The notes beneath the pieces are model-generated. The model was not told the DNA's origin. It did not search any database and was given only the letters and a program-made list of their open reading frames with translations. Below, in pieces: positions 1-9,068 of a DNA stretch of 64,000 nt (the stretch's first letter is position 1; each line of letters begins with the position of its first letter). This stretch comes from Chara braunii. Taxonomy: Eukaryota > Streptophyta > Charophyceae > Charales > Characeae. Location: positions 31,809 to 95,808 of the forward strand of contig BFEA01000654.1 in NCBI GenBank assembly GCA_003427395.1, read 5' to 3'. Made by a program: the position numbers and the translations under genes.

Positions 1-158
1 GGGGGGGGAGGTTGGGGGTGGGGGGTTGGCCCTTAATTCTGTAGTAATCGTGCTTACAGTTTGCTCTGCTGTTTTGCAGGGTGTGGAGACGAATTCAAAT
101 GAACCGTTCAATCCGCACTGGATAGTTTAATCGATTTCGCTGACGGGAATCACAACCG

Positions 159-714
159 TTGCACCGACGGTTACATGACGGCGCCAAAGACGGCTCGGCG
201 AACGGCCGCATGAAACGGGATATGGAAACTGAAGAAGCCGTCGACTTGCATTGCCAGCTACAACACCTGGAATTGGCCGCGACGAGCTCTTCGGACAGTT
301 CGCCGTTCCAACAGTCCACTGCAGCTTTCCCCAGAAAAAGGAGTCTAGCTTTTCGTGAGAGCTTTGGAGGTTGCATCCAACTGCCTACGGATTTGGCGAT
401 AACGTCCGCGGATGAAGAACCGTCTGCCTCCTGGATCGAGTTCCACTTTCCTGGCGAGGTGAACCCTACCACTTCGGTGCACAGTAGTTGCGTGCCAATG
501 GGTGCTTCTTACGCAACATCTGATGATGAGAGTGAGAAGTTGGTGGCCACTGATTACTCATCTGGACAACAGTCCTTCCACTGGACCTTTGCTTCGTGCT
601 ACCTCCGGTAGTACGGAGTTGGTTGCCACCGACTATTCTTCGGAGGAACTTTCCACAGCACGGGCGAGTCCAACGCAAGTGCGAAGTGATCATGCGATTC
701 CAATTCAGAGTTAG
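159..714 (+). pseudogene. Ser-rich 5' coding fragments of a DUF7869-like locus
   Basis: Two overlapping forward frames (159-611 and 502-714) look like one Ser/Glu-rich leader broken by a frameshift. The evidence is an eight-residue unit, LVATDYSS, that occurs once in each frame (near 540-565 and 617-645), so a tandem repeat straddles the frame change. The second frame stops at a TAG (712-714) and runs on in the same frame into the next coding block. A polypyrimidine stretch ending in TTTTGCAG at about 72-79 could be a 3' splice site, so this may be an internal exon rather than a true start. No domain is recognised. Assignment to the downstream gene rests only on strand, frame continuity and distance. 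Confidence 0.35.
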
Positions 715-717
715 TCA

Positions 718-1334
718 GTGTCGGAAGCGTCTGACAGGGGTGATGCAGAGAGAAGGGCGATACTGCAGATTTTGCCCGCACCTCTGCCAGGCGAAAGACG
801 AACGTATAACATGACTAATAGGAATGCTAGGAGGAGAGAACAGTACAAAAGAGCGAGAAACATGTTGTCCGAAAAAAGAATGCTCATGGTACGCGGCATG
901 GCATGTTCCAAGGCTCGATGTTGTTACGACGTGTCGCCTGAGGAAGTGCGAAAGGTTAGACAAGGACTGTACAGTAAGAGTCCGGTAGAGCGAGCTGAGT
1001 GGTGGATGAAAAGTATTAAGGATTTCACAGTGAATGAGGGTGGACAGAGACGTGTCCGCCCTGTGGAGTTGGAACTTCGATGTGCGTCAAGGCGTACTGC
1101 AATGTACTCGGTGTCACGCGTAATACATTTTATAGCTACAAAAAGCGTTTCGACAATGGTTACGTGCGTTCCGAGCATGGCCTGACGGGGAAATGTCGAC
1201 CAACCTGTAAAACGGTCGCCATGCTTGCCAGCATGAGAACGTTCATCGAGTTTCATGCGGATAGCATGCCGAATGAGGTGGCTAATGAAGGTGGGGTTTC
1301 TAGACTGAAGCTTCGACTCCCCGCCGAAAATTGA
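718..1334 (+). pseudogene. DUF7869-like gene, N-terminal region (frameshifted)
   Basis: The first part (718-1079) is basic and continues the frame of the preceding fragment. Near 1075-1080 the recognisable reading moves to another frame, which begins VCVKAYCNVLGVTRNTFYSY and contains HGLTGKCRPT and a short FIEFHADSMP stretch. From memory of the family, proteins ending in a DUF7869 domain carry an upstream region with a conserved Cys, an aromatic-rich helix-turn-helix-like stretch and an HGL motif; this matches that layout. The second frame ends at TGA 1332-1334, just before the core domain resumes in another frame, so at least two frame changes separate this region from the core. Introns could explain one of them, but no convincing GT-AG pair was found. 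Confidence 0.5.
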
Positions 1335-1338
1335 TTCG

Positions 1339-2207
1339 ATGGTCCGTCCGAACGAGCGTTTGTGTCTCATCATTGACGGCATGGATCAGAAGAAAACAAC
1401 TATCCCCCATATTGGTCAGGCTAACTACTCGAAAGCACTTAGGCACGAGATGATGATGAAGACGAATCTGNCATGGATCAGAAGAAAACAACTATCCCCC
1501 ATATTGGTCAGGCTAACTACTCGAAAGCACTTAGGCACGAGATGATGATGAAGACGAATCTGACAGACATCATTGCACACGGTAGAGACCCTAGTATATA
1601 TGTATACACGTGGTTTCCGTATTCCAAACACGATTCGAACACGGTCGCTACTTGTGTTATGAGAACCCTTGTCGAGATTCAAGGGAACAAGACGCCACTG
1701 CCACGATATTTGCGCATTCAAGCAGATAACTGTTGGCGGGAAATCAAGAACAAGTACATATGTGCGATGGCTGCGCTGTTGGTTAAGTTCAAAGTTTTCG
1801 AAGAGGTAGAAATAGGTTTCATGCTAGTGGGACACACCCATACAGACGTTGACGCTACTTTCAGTGTTTTCTCGAAGAAATTGAAAGACATAGACGCTTA
1901 TACTATGGACGAGTTCTTCGAGCTCATAGAGCAATCACACAAAAAACCTCCCAAATGTATTTTCCTCGATACGATGGAAGATTGGATTAGTATAGTAGAC
2001 CCGCGCGTTGCGTCAGACATTACCGATATTTCGAAACCGCACTTGCTAAAAATTTTGATGGTTGGAGATAATCCGGGCATGTTGTACAAGGAGTTTTGCG
2101 ATGACGACGAATGGTTGCCCGAGGAAGATCCGATTTATTGGTTCAATCAAAATCCCGATGAGAGCTATGCAGGTCCTTCGTGGTCGTTTGACCCACCTCA
2201 TGTGTAA
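1339..2207 (+). pseudogene. DUF7869-like core domain, probable TE-associated protein
   Basis: If the 92 bases 1380-1471 (an exact duplicate plus one N) are ignored, one frame runs from 1339 to a TAA at 2205-2207. It shows the family landmarks in order: LIIDGMDQKKTTIPH, a short variable stretch, LRIQADNCWREIKNKY, then FMLVGHTHTDVDATFSVFSK. The D-N and GHTHxDxD residues resemble the acidic/His centre of an RNase H-like fold. I recall this as the uncharacterised domain DUF7869 of algal, oomycete and invertebrate proteins, often multi-copy. The catalytic function is unknown, so a transposase-like role is inference. The same frame stays largely open after the TAA, so that stop is more likely a lesion than the natural end. 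Confidence 0.6.
1380..1562 (+). repeat. Exact 91-bp duplication around a single N (assembly artefact)
   Basis: Bases 1380-1470 and 1472-1562 are identical and are separated by one N at 1471. Removing one copy plus the N (92 bases) puts the upstream and downstream halves of the DUF7869-like core into the same frame. An unresolved overlap at a scaffold join explains this better than a biological duplication. Confidence 0.85.
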
Positions 2208-2966
2208 CCCCTTCCTCGAAATGACTATTTGAATGGCAAAAATGGTGTTGTTCGATTCTGCGAGTTGCTGGAGAGTAGGCAATCGATGTGGTGCACTGAC
2301 AATGACCATGAGGTGAGTAGGAGAGAAAGAGCTTTGTGTTACTGGAAGGAGGTTATCAAACATGGCGATGAGATCATCGCCAACGGGTTGTCCTCACAAC
2401 CTCAAGAAAGTTTTTGGCCACGACCACGACAGCTCGAAAGCGATCAACAACCTCCTCCTCGCAGTTTCAACATCGGCGACAGGGGACCCCTGTTTGTTGG
2501 ACGAAGAAAAAATCGCCCGAAGACTAGTTTCGACCCCCTCGTGCAAGTTGACGTGGGTACTTTTCTTATCCTTCGCCCCTCCGACGATGATCTGTCCAGC
2601 GGTGTGCCAATCTGGGTGGGCAAAGCTCTTTCTCGGGTGGTTGTTGATTATAATTCGCAAAATTATAATCAAGTGCTAGTGGAATATTGGGTGCCGACTG
2701 GAAGAGCTAAGTCGCTCGAACAACTGTATGAGAACGCATAGGAAAAACGATGGAAAATGACTGAGCAGACACAATGGCAGGATGCTGACTCGATCGCTTT
2801 TGGTTGGGAGAAACCGGTCCGAGGTACAAGACCATTCACGACTGGACTTGTCATTCCTTCCAGTGTTCGACTGAATGCTGAAGCTGCACTTCTAGATCTG
2901 AGTACTTCTAATGAAGGGAGTGCATATGCAGGGGACAAGAGCGACGAGTGCACGTACGTCGACTGA
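2208..2966 (+). pseudogene. DUF7869-like gene, C-terminal region with in-frame stops
   Basis: The frame used by the core continues past TAA 2205-2207, through TAG 2739-2741, to TGA 2964-2966. The predicted protein keeps sensible composition across both stops. The segment after the first stop holds CYWKEVIKHGDEII and a C-terminal module reading VPIWVGKALSRVVVDYNS followed by VLVEYWVPTGR, which resembles the small beta-rich tail I associate with this family. The segment after the second stop contains EKRWKMTEQTQWQDADSIAF. Two stops in one otherwise coherent frame point to a pseudogene. A reassigned TAA/TAG code is unlikely because a TGA also interrupts the gene and other relics here are broken by all three stops. 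Confidence 0.5.
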
Positions 2967-3167
2967 AAATAACGGTTTGGACGAACGAGAATTTAGACGG
3001 GAGTATATTATTTTTGCGATGATTCTGCGTGGCGAATTTTGTCCACGGTCTACGGTTGAAATTTTAAAGATGGTTGGTGATGGTTCGGCAATTTTCGAAG
3101 TTAAGTTCATCATGAAGGCGATGCTTTTACTATTTTCACATTTCATTTTCATTTCTGTTGGCATTTC
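2967..3167 (+). other. AT-rich spacer, possible intron end at TGTGTAG
   Basis: About 200 bases of T-rich sequence end in a polypyrimidine-like stretch and GTGTTGTGTAG just inside the following ORF (about 3170-3180). It could be an intron 3' end joining the previous frame to the downstream ORF, which is in the same phase. No clear donor was found. Confidence 0.25.
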
Positions 3168-4118
3168 ATGTGTTGTGTAGGGAGTGCGACAGGACTCATG
3201 GACCATGGGCATGATTATGCATGTCTCATTCACCCTTGTGCATGCGGATTCCGTGGTTCGGGAGGCCATACCGAAATTGTCGAGTCGATGACAACAGACT
3301 TCGAAAACGACCCGTGGATGAGAGTCGTCCCCTTCTTCGACAAGCCTCTCGATGTGTGGTCCGAGGCAGAATGGGATAGAGCGATCTTGGGAAGGAAATG
3401 TCCATGGCATAAGGAGTACAAGTTCGCTTCCACGATGGAGTGGGGAAGCCTGATCAAAGTGCCTCATTATACCATTGGTGTCGGGCAACTTCCGTCCCTG
3501 CGCGTCGCGCTCAGGCAGGAAGAGAATAACCGGTTTTACCTTCGCCTTGACAACGTCACGAGGTCACCTCGGGTGTGGTCTGCGGACTTGAAACAAGAGT
3601 TGTTGGACTGTGCCTCCTTCAATCCTTTTTTGGAAGTATATTCGCTACGTGCTGCCGGAATATGTCCAAAAGATGTGTCGTATTGTTGCATACGGTTGTA
3701 TGTGGTCGGTTCTTACTTCTGCAAAGTCTTGTGTGTGGCATGTTCAAACCGAAAGCGGACTTTGGTAGACGTTATAGAGCTAGTTTCTTGCAACCAACTT
3801 AGAATCAATGGTCGTAACATGGGGAATTTGCACCTTCTGTACGAGAACGGACAATCCGATTTGGAGATTGCTGGTCACATTGATGAGGTTCATAAGTGGC
3901 ATGAGGTAGAGCAAGTGGCATGTTGTGTGCGTGACGCCATCGGTAAGTCCTTGGCAGGTGCTTGTAGGTTTGTAAGGATGAAGTACATTTCGGTGTTCTC
4001 GAGGGTGACGACGAAGGGACAGCCACAAACCCTTGCTTTCAGGTCGTCAATGAATGCCTTATACGGGTTTGGTTCTCATGGGACGCGTGGACGTCGGAAG
4101 GACTTGTATTTTTTGTAA
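3168..4118 (+). CDS. Hypothetical protein, 316 codons, unbroken
   Basis: This is the longest unbroken frame in the first 5 kb. It starts at ATG 3168, although the first few codons overlap a possible splice acceptor, and ends at TAA 4116-4118. I do not recognise the protein. Visible features are a Cys-rich start (ACLIHPCACGF), acidic and Trp-rich stretches (DPWMRVVPFFDKPLDVWSEA), a Cys-rich middle (ICPKDVSYCCIRLYV) and a basic C-terminus (GTRGRRKDLYFL). It lies directly downstream of the DUF7869-like relic, in the same phase, so it may be a further exon or a neighbouring multi-copy gene. The lack of stops over 950 bases next to a broken gene is the main reason to list it. Confidence 0.4.
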   Translation: MCCVGSATGLMDHGHDYACLIHPCACGFRGSGGHTEIVESMTTDFENDPWMRVVPFFDKPLDVWSEAEWDRAILGRKCPWHKEYKFASTMEWGSLIKVPHYTIGVGQLPSLRVALRQEENNRFYLRLDNVTRSPRVWSADLKQELLDCASFNPFLEVYSLRAAGICPKDVSYCCIRLYVVGSYFCKVLCVACSNRKRTLVDVIELVSCNQLRINGRNMGNLHLLYENGQSDLEIAGHIDEVHKWHEVEQVACCVRDAIGKSLAGACRFVRMKYISVFSRVTTKGQPQTLAFRSSMNALYGFGSHGTRGRRKDLYFL

Positions 4119-5429
4119 ATGGTAGCGTTTTACAAAGTTTGGATTATTGCGGCTCGTAACGTTTAATTTAGACTACAGTTGGCTTGTAGCGTTTAATTTA
4201 GACGTACTTCAATCTTGCATATGCGATTTCTTGCACGTGTCGATACAATTTTTAACTTTTAATTGTGGATACAATTTTGAACTTTTAATTTTTCATGATT
4301 ACGATGTTTCTCGAAGTGAGACGGAATCCATGGTATTCACGTGTATTTCAGTTTGATATGACAATGCGATATAAGTTTATGATTATTTGTCGAAGTACGC
4401 CGGAATCCATAGTACATAAACCATCTTGTTTACGGTGTGATTGTATCGACTCTTCGATCCATTTCTAGTTTCTGCTTCACTCAATGTCATTTGTAGCACG
4501 TATGACTCAATGCTCAGTGATAGTAAGTGCGATGCAGACTCTGAGGTCATTCACAACCCTGTCGTTCAATATCTCATTACGTATGCTGAGTGAATTTCAA
4601 TGTATGACAATGACATGCCAGTTACGTCTTTTAAGTAAGTTAACAGAAATTGTCGCAGTGGTCCAAAATTATCGAAGTGCGTTGGAATTCATCCTTAAAT
4701 CATCTCGTTCACCATGTAATAATGGCCTTTGCTCTTCGATTGAGTTTCAATTCATGCAAATCACACTGAACAAGTCCTTTAATAAGTATGTACATAAATT
4801 GTCGAAGTGTGATGGAATCCATAGTACGTAAACCATGATCTCGTTTGTCGTGTGTTTGCCTAACTTAAAGGCTTTAGCCTTAAAGCATGATCTCATTCGT
4901 CGTGTGATGGCCTAAGGCTTTAGCCTTAAACTTTATGCCAGTCACAACATTAAATTTCACGTCTTTTAAGTTTAACTTAGTGCATAAATTTAAAGTATAA
5001 ATTATCGAAGTCCGACGGAATCCATAGTACTTAAACCATCCGGAAGCATATTAAATTATCGAAGTGCGACGGAAGCATAGACTAAGTACTTAAACCATCC
5101 GTGTGATTGCCCTAAAGTTGAGGTAAGTCACAATGAGTTCATGTTATTACCGTAACGGCTTTTAAGACTGAGACTAAGTTACAAAATTTATGGAAGTGCA
5201 ATGGAATCCACCCTAAATCCATCATGATCAGTAAGTGATTGCCTTGAATCTCCAATTTAGATTCAATTTATGGCCTGTCAATTGCATTCTTCGGGTTCCT
5301 AAGTTCCATTCAGGTCCAAAATATAGCGATTTTAACATGAAATTAATAGCTTGCGAGTACCAATTTAAAATATAATGTCCTATTTTAACGAATAACATGT
5401 TTTACCCTTCCAAGGAGACCTACTGAGTG
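4119..5429. repeat. AT-rich spacer with seven copies of a CGAAGTGYGACGGAATCC motif
   Basis: No coding sequence is seen. A motif close to TCGAAGTGCGACGGAATCC, usually followed by ATAGTAC and TAAACCATC, recurs near 4311, 4390, 4671, 4802, 5004, 5059 and 5190. Some copies are followed by TCTCGTTYGTCGTGTG. Spacing is irregular (55 to 280 bases). Two short palindromic blocks (AAAGGCTTTAGCCTT) lie near 4870 and 4915. It looks like a decayed tandem or dispersed satellite. Confidence 0.6.
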
Positions 5430-5438
5430 GGCCGATAG

Positions 5439-5771
5439 CTACGTTGCGATTCATACTCACCCCCGTACGAGTACAAGTTGTACTCATTTCTTGTACGCTA
5501 CTCGTACTCAAGGCCCGTACGACTCTTTTTATTTTTGTTTTACTGTTTTTATTTATTTTTTCTCCAATTCTAATAAGAATCTGCAGATGGTGCTAGGCAA
5601 ATGTTGCTTGCCGTGGGATTTTACAACACATATATTTTTTTCGGATTTTTTNNNTNNNTTTTTTTTTTTTTTTTTTNNNTNCGGGTCGTACGGGAGCGTA
5701 CAGGTTCCCGTACGGATATTATCTGTACGTTTCGTACAGAAAGGCCCCGTACGTGTACGTTCGGTAACGTA
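5439..5771. mobile_element. GTAC-rich foldback (MULE-like MITE), 9-bp target duplication
   Basis: GGCCGATAG occurs at 5430-5438 and again at 5772-5780, immediately outside the element. The termini are imperfect inverted repeats: TACGTTGCG on the left and the reverse complement of CGGTAACGTA on the right. Both ends are dense in GTAC words. The centre has a T-run with small N gaps. The 9-bp duplication and long foldback ends fit the Mutator-like superfamily by analogy. No transposase is encoded. It sits directly before the small-ORF block. Confidence 0.7.
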
Positions 5772-5844
5772 GGCCGATAGGGCGTTTAGGTGGAGGTCTG
5801 TTTTCCTCGCCACTGGTGCTTGGCTGTGGGTATACGGACAACAT

Positions 5845-6441
5845 GTGACGGAGGAGTATGGGGATCAGACGCGAGGTGTAGTACGGGCGTCTCTTTACTT
5901 AGGAGAGGAGGCGGCCAAAGGGGCTACTTTGAGCCTAGTGATTAGGGGAACTAGCTCGATTATCGAGAGGGACCAGGATTTTTTGCAGCAGGAGATCGAC
6001 GAGTTCCACGCGGACGACGCGCGAGATCTGTTGACCCTGTTCCACGGTCGGGCCCCTTTTGACGTTACGGGCGAGCGCTTGATAGCACGAGACTCGTTTT
6101 TCCCATACTCTGATACCTGCCTGAGAGCTATTCTCCCCTCTTTTGTGGTGGACTCGGTCTTCGGAGGTATAGGGGTTATCGTGGAGTCCTACCTAGCCTA
6201 TAGGGAGTTAAAGACGTTTGTCAGGAGTAGTTTAGACGTGTGCTATATATACTACTCCCTCACGACAAACGGGCTCCGTTGGGGAGACGAGAGGGTTCAG
6301 CTGATAGAGTTGATCCGCTCGCTAGGGGACGATTGTGAGCGAGGAGTGACCGCCAGCCTCATACGTTTGGAGTTGGTTGGATCGCGAGCTCGGGACAGGA
6401 CTAGAGTACGTTACCTGTGCCGGGAGACTCTTTTGGGATGA
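5845..6441 (+). CDS. Accessory ORF 1 (B-A module), first frame
   Basis: No ATG exists in this frame; the frame is open from further upstream and 5845 is a GTG, so the start is uncertain. The product is unrecognised. The N-terminal half has an alternating strand/helix pattern (TLSLVIRGTSS, then an acidic helix QQEIDEFHADDARDL). The C-terminal half contains LPSFVVDSVFGG followed by a Tyr/Arg-rich helix. This FVV-[ED] segment recurs in the ORFs at 7260, 8722 and 10179 and defines what I call module A. The frame ends at 6441, but the continuation seen in the paralogue at 7260 is found in the overlapping frame 6377-6706. A one-base change near 6380-6440 has therefore probably split one protein. 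Confidence 0.5.
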   Translation: MTEEYGDQTRGVVRASLYLGEEAAKGATLSLVIRGTSSIIERDQDFLQQEIDEFHADDARDLLTLFHGRAPFDVTGERLIARDSFFPYSDTCLRAILPSFVVDSVFGGIGVIVESYLAYRELKTFVRSSLDVCYIYYSLTTNGLRWGDERVQLIELIRSLGDDCERGVTASLIRLELVGSRARDRTRVRYLCRETLLG

Positions 6442-6706
6442 CTGGGAGAGTCTGTGGAGCGAGGCCCCTAGCGGACCTCTGATACGTGAGTATCAGTTGG
6501 CTCGTTACTACCAAACACTCGGACTTCGTCCGTACCGCGTGGAGGACGAGTACAACTACGAGGGGTGGGAGAGCGACGACGATGACGACGAGGAGGCCTG
6601 GAAGCCTGACAAGGTCGACTCCGAGAGTGAGAGTTATGAGACGGAGGAGGAGATCGACGTTACGGACGCTCATTTTTCCAGGATAGGAGTCACCGTCCGG
6701 ACCTAG
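6377..6706 (+). CDS. Accessory ORF 1, C-terminal acidic part in shifted frame
   Basis: This frame overlaps the end of the previous one by 65 bases. It reads FWDDWESLWSEAPSGPLIRE, then a Tyr-rich stretch, then an acidic tail (ESDDDDDEEAW and ESESYETEEEID) ending at TAG 6704-6706. The paralogue at 7260-7898 has the matching region in one piece: an LISPWEIEAHYQQ stretch followed by an acid-rich tail. This piece is therefore best read as the C-terminus of the ORF at 5845 after a frameshift. An alternative is programmed frameshifting, for which I see no slippery site. Confidence 0.45.
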   Translation: MDRELGTGLEYVTCAGRLFWDDWESLWSEAPSGPLIREYQLARYYQTLGLRPYRVEDEYNYEGWESDDDDDEEAWKPDKVDSESESYETEEEIDVTDAHFSRIGVTVRT

Positions 6707-6791
6707 GAGGCAGGGTATAGGCGAGACGCGCTAGGAGTGGAAACTGCAAGGGAGCAGTGATTAGCCTCAGCCAGTGCTTATAGGTGGTTCG

Positions 6792-7259
6792 ATGGTAGAG
6801 AAGGCTCGTCTAGTGGAGCTCCTTATCGGGAGCGCCAGATGGCCTAGGCCTCCAGAGGTAGTGGAGGGCGATGTGCAAGAGTTTGATTTGCCGGCTAGGT
6901 CCGTAGCTGACGCTGGATTTCACTCTGCTTTGAGATCGACGCGACTGGTATCGGATGTGCACTTGTGGTCAAATGCGACTGAGGCATATCAGCTAGATGC
7001 TCAGCACTGGCAGGTCCCTGGGACGACGAGTATCGAGGTCATAGGACATATCTATTACTCGCGTTCGGTGAGTGGAGACGTCTGCATAGGGGGTTTGGTG
7101 CACGAGTTTTGGCACTCTGAGCAGGAGGCCAGAGCGATCCTATCTGGGGTGATAGACGGTATCCGCGCTGATAGAGAGAGGTTGCACAGTCCGATTCGCG
7201 AGACGCGGGTGACGCTCCGGATAGGAGGGGCTTTTGCCTTTCCCTCGGTGGGACTGTGA
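6792..7259 (+). CDS. Accessory ORF 2, N-terminal half (module B-like)
   Basis: The first ATG is 6792; the same frame is open from a GTG at 6774. The product is unrecognised. The end of the protein, RETRVTLRIGGAFAFPSVGL, stops at TGA 7257-7259. The next ORF starts at the very next codon in the same frame and opens with RLPLFVVEELWG, exactly where the paralogue at 5845 continues without a stop. The TGA is most simply a CGA-to-TGA lesion, or a leaky stop, inside a single B-A protein of about 370 residues. Confidence 0.5.
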   Translation: MVEKARLVELLIGSARWPRPPEVVEGDVQEFDLPARSVADAGFHSALRSTRLVSDVHLWSNATEAYQLDAQHWQVPGTTSIEVIGHIYYSRSVSGDVCIGGLVHEFWHSEQEARAILSGVIDGIRADRERLHSPIRETRVTLRIGGAFAFPSVGL

Positions 7260-7898
7260 GTGAGACTTCCCTTGTTCGTAGTAGAGGAGCTTTGGGGATC
7301 GGCTCACATTGTTGACACCTATTCAGCTAGCCGCAAGTTAGACGGACTGAGGAGAGGGTTGGCAAATCGAGATTGGATCTCATATGCTCAGTTTGTTGGA
7401 GGACCGTTCACAGGCGAGAGAGGTATCCAGCTTGTGGAGTTTGTACGGGCCTTAACACCTTCCGGAGACCAGAACTCTTCCTACCCGTATCAGCCTTTGG
7501 AGTTCTGGCTAGCACTGGAGAGGGAGGTTCAAAGACCGGTCGATTACCTGGAGGGCCTATGTCCGTTACTGAGTGAGACGCGTGAGGACAGGCTTGCTCC
7601 TCTTATTTCGCCCTGGGAGATAGAGGCGCACTATCAGCAGGTACACCCAGAGGGAGAGGATCTTGGGTGGTACGCTGAGGATATAGAGTGGGAGACTCTA
7701 GGAGAAATAGAGCCTTGGGGAGAGCGGGACCAGGGCTTGGGAGACCTGGTGATAGAGGATTGCCAGGAGCCGGTAGGAGAGGTAGCTCCGCAGGAGGACG
7801 GCTGGGGACATCTTCTTCAGGCCGGGGGACAGGAGGATATCCCATGGGGTCAGAGGATAGATGAGGACGAGGATATGCCAAATGAGAGAGATGGATAG
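7260..7898 (+). CDS. Accessory ORF 2, C-terminal half (module A plus acidic tail)
   Basis: This continues in frame with the preceding ORF after a single TGA; no ATG lies at the start. It contains the module A signature LPLFVVEELWGSAHIVDTY, a Trp/Tyr-containing middle, LISPWEIEAHYQQV, and a Glu/Gly-rich tail ending EDEDMPNERDG. It is homologous by eye to the ORF pair at 5845/6377. The function is unknown; the acidic low-complexity tail is the only general property visible. Confidence 0.5.
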   Translation: MRLPLFVVEELWGSAHIVDTYSASRKLDGLRRGLANRDWISYAQFVGGPFTGERGIQLVEFVRALTPSGDQNSSYPYQPLEFWLALEREVQRPVDYLEGLCPLLSETREDRLAPLISPWEIEAHYQQVHPEGEDLGWYAEDIEWETLGEIEPWGERDQGLGDLVIEDCQEPVGEVAPQEDGWGHLLQAGGQEDIPWGQRIDEDEDMPNERDG

Positions 7899-8006
7899 AG
7901 ACTAGGCATATCCGGGTGCAGCTTGCATAGGAGATCAGTGGAGAGATAGTTAGTGGGCACGGGAGATAGCCTCGGACGGGACGAGTTATGTGACGCGACG
8001 ATAAAG

Positions 8007-8243
8007 ATGGCGGACAGAGACATACTGAGAGTAACACTCTCCTTGCGACGAGATAGGACAGGCGGCTGGGAAGATGATGCGTTGGACAATGTTGAGCGAC
8101 AGATCAGACTCATGACGGAGCATGCTCTGGAGATACGGAGAGGCCAGAGATACGTCGAGTTTACCATCTACTTCCATGGAGCTGACGGGAGAGTCCACAG
8201 CACCTACTCGACTATTTTGAGCCTAACCGGTAGAGTTGTCTAA
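8007..8243 (+). CDS. Accessory ORF 3 (module B, 78 codons)
   Basis: ATG 8007 gives a short protein with a strand-helix-strand pattern: DILRVTLSLRRDRTGG, an amphipathic helix around NVERQIRLMTEHALEI, then RYVEFTIYFHGADGRV. The same pattern is seen in the ORFs at 9069 and 9361 and in part of 10179. I call it module B; the equivalence is by pattern, not by alignment score. The frame is open upstream to a GTG at 7953. The stop is TAA 8241-8243. Confidence 0.5.
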   Translation: MADRDILRVTLSLRRDRTGGWEDDALDNVERQIRLMTEHALEIRRGQRYVEFTIYFHGADGRVHSTYSTILSLTGRVV

Positions 8244-8270
8244 GAAGGTAGTGGCGTCGAAAGATCGAGT

Positions 8271-8549
8271 GTGTCCGAGAGAAGTAGAGTGGCAAGGATT
8301 GAGCGACATGCGCCGATGAGGAGCGATTGGGACGTATGGGTGACGTATGTGTTGACACGAGGGTCCGAGGCCCGTAGAGTGATAGATTTCATAGGGCCAA
8401 GAGAGGCGGCACTGGGATATGATGTTTCGCTTCCGGTGCGCTTAGAGGAAAGAACTTGGGTGCCAATCCGACATCTCGGTGCTTGGCCGGCGAGAGGGGT
8501 TTTCTTGTGGACAGTGATTACGGAGGACCAGGGTTTCCCCGACAGGTGA
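8271..8549 (+). CDS. Accessory ORF 4, unrecognised
   Basis: Same frame as the preceding ORF, 27 bases after its stop. It opens at a GTG (8271); the first ATG is 8316. Visible features are SDWDVWVTYVLTRGSEARRV and a hydrophobic C-terminus, ARGVFLWTVITEDQG. It may be a diverged module B. There is no clear similarity to the other ORFs and no recognised domain. Confidence 0.4.
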   Translation: MSERSRVARIERHAPMRSDWDVWVTYVLTRGSEARRVIDFIGPREAALGYDVSLPVRLEERTWVPIRHLGAWPARGVFLWTVITEDQGFPDR

Positions 8550-8721
8550 AGGGTATAGGACATCTTGTGTTTGATAAGGAGAGAGATACAGAGATAGGGC
8601 TGACACTTGTAAGCATTAGCAGGATCTAGTGGAGATACGAGATCTTAGCAGAGGTGATAGTGAAAAAACAATAAGCTAACATTGTTGAAGGTAGGCCTTT
8701 TACCACGCGAATCGTGGTCGG

Positions 8722-9060
8722 TTGTCCTCCACAAATTTACCATCCGATAAGGAGCTGGCAGATGTATTGCCCGAGTTTGTTATAGAACAGACTTACGAAG
8801 GCGTGGACTGCTTGACAAAAGCAGTCGACCACACTCACCGCGCGTTCTGGCGGGGGCTGGAACGTCGATTCCTAGAAGCGTATTACTCAGTCTGCGTATG
8901 GTGGGGACCTCCTGGTAAGGAGATCCAGAGAGACTTGTTAGATGCCACCTGCTGGCTAGACTGTTTGAGACCTGCAGATTTGATTCACTATTGTCAAAGA
9001 CGCGCAGTAGACAGGTTCATCGGGCTGGAGGACCTAAGATACTTGTTTTTGCATAGCTAG
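8722..9060 (+). CDS. Accessory ORF 5 (module A)
   Basis: There is no ATG in frame; the frame opens after a TAG near 8693 and the first usable near-cognate codon is TTG 8722. It contains LPEFVIEQTYEGVDCLTKAV, which aligns by eye with LPSFVVDSVFGG in the ORF at 5845 and LPLFVVEELWGS at 7260. It then has a helix rich in Trp, Arg and Tyr (FWRGLERRFLEAYYSV). The stop is TAG 9058-9060, with the next ORF's ATG eight bases later. Just upstream, ACCACG/CGTGGT forms a perfect 6-bp hairpin (8702-8718). Confidence 0.5.
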   Translation: MSSTNLPSDKELADVLPEFVIEQTYEGVDCLTKAVDHTHRAFWRGLERRFLEAYYSVCVWWGPPGKEIQRDLLDATCWLDCLRPADLIHYCQRRAVDRFIGLEDLRYLFLHS

Positions 9061-9068
9061 TGGAGGAG

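Noticed and set aside
1473-2966. Alternative genetic code with TAA/TAG as glutamine
   Set aside because: TGA also interrupts the same gene, other relics are broken by all three stops, and frameshifts are present, so decay is simpler.
5553-5813. Frames across the GTAC element at 5.4-5.8 kb
   Set aside because: They include N runs and T-tracts of a non-coding foldback element.
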